19,633 nucleotides of DNA from contig JANBPT010000900.1 in assembly GCA_027575765.1 (NCBI GenBank), positions 1-19,633 of the forward strand, given 5' to 3'. A model generated the notes under the pieces. The model searched no databases. It was given only the letters and a program-made list of their open reading frames with translations, and was not told the origin of the DNA. Positions 16,414 through 19,633 of this stretch are shown here, piece after piece (positions within the stretch are counted from its first letter, which is position 1; each line of letters begins with the position of its first letter). Origin of the DNA: Tieghemiomyces parasiticus (Eukaryota > Kickxellomycota > Dimargaritomycetes > Dimargaritales > Dimargaritaceae). A program made the position numbers and the translations under genes.

Positions 16414-16758
16414 TTATCGTGGTTGCCTGTTAAGGTGGCCCCGGTGGTAGCACAAGTGGGGGCACGGGTCCTTCCCCTTCACTTCGGTTCTATTCCTCTC
16501 TGCTCTTCTCGCCCGGCTTGGTCGACGATCCTCTCTCGGCTGGGTAGGGAGGGCTCTTGCGCACCGTGGGTTGCTCTGTAGGCTGTAAGGCCCTATATTC
16601 ACGCCGCCTCCTTCCCCATTGGGCATCAAGGCGAAGGCCTGTCCCCCCCCACTCCACCCGCCCCTTCGTTTCGGTCGTGTCGAGGCGTACACGGTACACA
16701 CCAATATCACAGCAGCGTAAAAGCACAGGATCCCTGCTGGAAGGTGACGCGTAACCAT
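16414..16758 (-). CDS. Candidate secreted basic peptide precursor, 114 aa
   Basis: The N-terminus has the shape of a signal peptide: MVTRHLPAG, a hydrophobic stretch ILCFYAAVILVCTVYA, then a likely cleavage after VYA. Directly after it comes RPKRRGGW, a dibasic site of the kind cut by Kex2-type proteases. The remainder is Gly- and Arg-rich, strongly basic and probably disordered, with three cysteines in the last ~80 residues. A TATATAA (minus strand, 16847-16853) lies ~90 bp upstream, followed by a T/C-rich leader. Third-position GC is moderate, about 60 percent. No family is recognised. It may be a real small secreted protein on the same strand as the 145-aa one, or a chance ORF in GC-rich sequence. 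Confidence 0.35.
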   Translation of the reverse strand: MVTRHLPAGILCFYAAVILVCTVYASTRPKRRGGWSGGGQAFALMPNGEGGGVNIGPYSLQSNPRCARALPTQPREDRRPSRARRAERNRTEVKGKDPCPHLCYHRGHLNRQPR

Positions 16759-16819
16759 AAAATCAAAAGAAGAGTAAATAAGAACGGGGGGCCGGTCTGG
16801 CTATATGACACAACGGCCG

Positions 16820-16834
16820 GGTCGTGCAACGACC
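16820..16834. promoter_or_regulatory. GGTCGT-GCA-ACGACC palindrome
   Basis: A perfect 6-bp inverted repeat with a 3-bp spacer, between the TATATAA box (16847-16853) and ATG 16758. Symmetry and position suggest a dimeric protein site, but its occurrence elsewhere is unknown. Confidence 0.3.
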
Positions 16835-16846
16835 ACGCTTTTCTCA

Positions 16847-16853
16847 TTATATA
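16847..16853 (-). promoter_or_regulatory. TATATAA box upstream of the candidate secreted peptide
   Basis: TATATAA on the minus strand, about 90 bp before ATG 16758, followed by a T/C-rich leader just before the ATG. Confidence 0.3.
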
Positions 16854-18415
16854 ACGGGTGCCTGTACTCGACTGTTCGTTATCCGCGTCCATGTTTATAC
16901 CGTTTCATTGTAATATACAGCGGCCCACGCCCTTACATCACTATCAATATACTCCCAATATCCATGAATCATGGCCCGCACATCTGTCGTATGCCATGGG
17001 CTTTATTTCCAGCGACCATTCCGTCCGCCTTCTGGGCAGTCTTAGTATGACTCTCTCTCTTCATTTATGTATCTCTCTCTTAAACATTGTTTTCGGCTTT
17101 CAGACTTCGCTCTTGTCAAAAAAAAAACTCGCCCTTTCCTCTGTTATCGGCTATACCCTCATGATTAGCCGTGGAACGTCAGCCAGTGTCCGACAGACTC
17201 AATGTTAATGAAAAAGTAAAGGGCGCCGGCACAACCCAGGACGACCTCCACGTATCACCACGGTCCAATTCGACAGGCCCAGCAGTGTATTCACAATCTA
17301 GACATAAAATTCAAGGACCGGAAGAGACCTGTGTTGAAAACGCCTCTTCCTCCCCTTTCAATAGTGAATTAAAGGGGGGGCAGTGGGCTGGATATTACCA
17401 ATGAGATACTGGCCTGGTCAAATTTAGGTTCCTCCATGAGAACAGCTCGACCGCAAAAATGGCGGTTAATCGAACTCCTAGGTACCCTTGCACCCACCTA
17501 GACCTAGACCTATGGTAGATACTACTAATTCGACGGACTACTGCAGGTTGATATTGTGATTAGGCTGTTGAAAGCTCACTATCGGCACCACCCCGAGTGA
17601 GCGAATTTGGATTCATTCCACGCTATCCAATCTCCTCCCCCCCTCAACTCTACCAGTCTAGGTCGCGTACGACCAGTGGCGCACACGACACAGTGGACCC
17701 CAAAACCACTATATTCGACCGGCGGTTGAGAATATATTGGGAGAGAGAAAGGGTGGGTTCTAAGGTACGGTATGTTCACTACGTTTGAGATAGGCAAGGT
17801 GCGGGATGTCATTGCTAAACCCGGCCCCGAAATCATCGAGGCAGGGGAGAGACGCCATGAGAGGTAAAAGTTGTGAAGTTGATGGACGGCCTAGCATCTC
17901 GGTATCCGGCGTCACTTGACAAATTATGGCAGACCTGGAGGGGTAAATAACCGAGCGGCGAATATTTAATCTGATCTCATCGTCGTATTCTCTGGCCGTA
18001 GGTATGCTTTGAGAGGTTAGAGAATGCAGCCTCCGACTAGACCATGAATTCTCGTTCCTGTGGCATCCTAATCGTGTAGGTTAATGGCAGTCGAATGAAG
18101 CCTGTCAACAGGTATTCTACATACATGGGCATTTCGATATGATGGAACCGCTACTGCGGAGAAATTTTTTTAATAAAAATAACAATCATAGGGAAAAGGA
18201 GCACATATTTATGTAGCGGCAGGAAATTAAAAGTACATCGGCGACTCTTAAGGCGAGTCTGAGTGGTAAGCAAACACTGCCGCCATAATTCAGACTACCC
18301 CAGTGCAGAACACAAATATTAAGGGTGTAATTATACAATGAGGCCAGCTACATTGGCTCATTGGGATTAAAATATTAACGATACAGAAAAAAAACGTGTC
18401 AGAGTTCAGTGAGTA

Positions 18416-19633
18416 CTATGTCGAATTAGGAGTCACGACGGCGGCAGCCGGGGCCGATGACATCGGGGTGGCCGAGGGAGATTTGGAAACGCGGGTAGGC
18501 GATGAACATGTAGCCGAGCCCCCTTCAGTGCAATCTAACGGGGACGACGGCAAGGGAGAAGACAGGGCCGAACCAGCATAGGACGACGACCGGTCATCGC
18601 CAAAGTACTTGCGGCAGAGTTCCATGTGCTGGTGCAGCAGCCGCTCGTAGGACAAACTCTGGCGCTCGAGGAAGGCATTCTGCTGGTGAAGTAGAGATTC
18701 GAAAAAAGTACGCTGGTCGCGGTCACGCTCCTCAGCGCGGGCCATCAGAAGCTGGTCGGTACGCATTCGCTTCTCCTGAAGATCAAGCTCGCACCGACGG
18801 AGGTCTACCAGGTCCTGGAGGACGGAGCGGGGTACGTGCTCGGTGGGGTCCTCGGTCCGGGGATGGTAGGCGGTAGGGGCCAGGGTGGCATTATTACTAG
18901 CCGAATGGCGACGTAGAGAGGACGGCAGATCAGCTACCGACGGAACCATCCCTGATGTGGCGACAGTTACAGCAGTGGAGCAGGGACCCGCGGACTGGAC
19001 AGCAGGTAACACAGGGTGACTCGGCGATGTTGGCTCGACTTGGGCCGCATGGGCAATTACGGTGGACAGGGGAGTCAGGTTAGGTAGGATAGGAGTGGCG
19101 GCAAGTGACGGGGTGGTCTGTTGAATAGTTCGACCGGTGGCGGGTGGGTCGCCTTTGTGGGTTGCGTAGACGGAGGGTAGGGAAGGGAGGGGGTGTTGTG
19201 GGCTGTGGTAGCTGCCAGAAGGCCCGGCAGTGCCACCGGTGTTCGACGTCGGGGTTGTGGTGGTCGCCAGTGGGGCGAGCGGGACAACGGTACGGTGGGC
19301 GAAGCCCGAGGTGGGCGGGGTGACGCCGGGGTTGGTGAGCAGGACAGCCTGCCCTTGGTTGGCGGCGATGGTAGGAGACAGCGGTACCGAATGGGTGGCT
19401 GGCCGATAGTGGTCAAAGCTGTGGGGCAGGGAATGACTGTGGTTATGGGACGGCGGGTGAGCGGCGTAACGGCTGGTGGCATCGAACGGGTATGAGTGCG
19501 CGTGGTGGGGATGGGGTGCGGCGGGCATTGAGGTGGCCGGTGGGGTCAGTTGAGACCGGCGCGGCGGTGGTGGAAGTTGGCCGTGCGAATGGTGCGTGGG
19601 GCCGTGTGGTGGTGGCGGCTGAGGGTTCTGGTG
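18416..19633 (-). CDS. C-terminal part of a His/Pro/Ser/Thr-rich coiled-coil protein, open at the right edge
   Basis: A minus-strand frame ends at TAG 18418-18416. An ATG at 19528 gives 370 residues, but the frame stays open for all 35 codons from there to the window edge, with the same His/Pro/Gln-rich composition, so the true start is outside. In order: a His/Pro/Tyr-rich stretch, a long Pro/Thr/Ser/Ala-rich disordered region, then a charged helix of ~70 residues (about 18600-18830, starting at SVLQDLVDLRRCELDLQEKR) with strong coiled-coil character, and a Ser/Ala/Pro-rich tail. A disordered activator-like region followed by a dimerising helix is common in transcription or signalling proteins; a DNA-binding domain may lie in the missing part. 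Third positions are G/C-rich, so the gene is real. The family is not identifiable from this piece. Confidence 0.75.
   Translation of the reverse strand, partial: HQNPQPPPPHGPTHHSHGQLPPPPRRSQLTPPATSMPAAPHPHHAHSYPFDATSRYAAHPPSHNHSHSLPHSFDHYRPATHSVPLSPTIAANQGQAVLLTNPGVTPPTSGFAHRTVVPLAPLATTTTPTSNTGGTAGPSGSYHSPQHPLPSLPSVYATHKGDPPATGRTIQQTTPSLAATPILPNLTPLSTVIAHAAQVEPTSPSHPVLPAVQSAGPCSTAVTVATSGMVPSVADLPSSLRRHSASNNATLAPTAYHPRTEDPTEHVPRSVLQDLVDLRRCELDLQEKRMRTDQLLMARAEERDRDQRTFFESLLHQQNAFLERQSLSYERLLHQHMELCRKYFGDDRSSSYAGSALSSPLPSSPLDCTEGGSATCSSPTRVSKSPSATPMSSAPAAAVVTPNST

Larger units (their letters stand above)
16759..18415. other. Long intergenic region without a convincing gene
   Basis: About 1.65 kb, AT-rich at the right end. 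It holds the promoter-like elements of the 16414-16758 ORF, CT-rich microsatellite stretches (17051-17083), a short CTAGAC tandem (17499-17511) and a GATGAGAT match on the minus strand (17973-17980). ORFs at 16858-17208, 17171-17404 and 17579-17836 show no codon bias or motifs. No tRNA, snRNA or transposon was seen. Confidence 0.55.

Noticed and set aside
16858..17208. 116-codon plus-strand ORF in the long spacer
   Set aside because: AT-rich codons and CT-repeat-derived Ser/Leu content; no start context, splice or poly(A) support.
17499..17511. Short CTAGAC tandem
   Set aside because: Just over two units; not enough for a satellite or a telomere-like repeat.

Overview
The window looks like nuclear DNA of a fungus. 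The evidence is a Zn2Cys6 binuclear-cluster transcription factor (a fungal family) together with clear eukaryotic RNA-processing proteins: a UTP17/WDR75-type SSU-processome protein, a TRAMP-type poly(A) polymerase and the RES splicing factor BUD13. The large genes are intron-free, prefer G or C at third codon positions and are separated by 0.5-2.5 kb of lower-GC, homopolymer-rich spacer. This suits a compact, intron-poor, possibly early-diverging fungus, but the sequence alone does not fix the lineage. I see no mobile element, CRISPR array, tRNA or rRNA gene.

Layout, left to right. 1-323 holds open frames on both strands that run off the left edge; one may be the end of a gene. 1474-4740 (+) is UTP17. 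It converges on a Zn2Cys6 regulator at 5577-7886 (-), across a spacer with three copies of GATGAGATG. Just upstream of the regulator is a 60-codon ORF in the same frame, separated from the regulator's ATG only by TAA ACA. A 1.7 kb spacer then leads to the Trf4/Cid14-like poly(A) polymerase at 9783-11831 (+). A four-span membrane protein of unknown function follows at 12493-13290 (+) and probably has introns at both ends. It converges on BUD13 at 13379-14308 (-). Divergent from BUD13, a small two-exon gene is predicted at 14597-15027 (+), with canonical splice signals and an AATAAA after its stop. A secreted 145-aa protein lies at 15447-15884 (-) and a weaker secreted-peptide candidate at 16414-16758 (-). 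After another long spacer, a His/Pro/Ser/Thr-rich coiled-coil protein enters from the right edge (18416-19633, -).

Three of the recognisable genes act in nuclear RNA metabolism: 5'-ETS assembly in the SSU processome (UTP17), RNA surveillance with the nuclear exosome (TRF4-like) and pre-mRNA splicing/retention (BUD13). All four CACGTG sites I found in the window are non-coding and lie upstream of these genes, two as the 8-mer TCACGTGA. A shared bHLH-type input is a testable inference. I did not find a convincing wholly new system. The most unusual points are the in-frame uORF/stop arrangement at the regulator, the hidden spliced gene divergent from BUD13, and the SUMO-interaction-like motif in the poly(A) polymerase tail.
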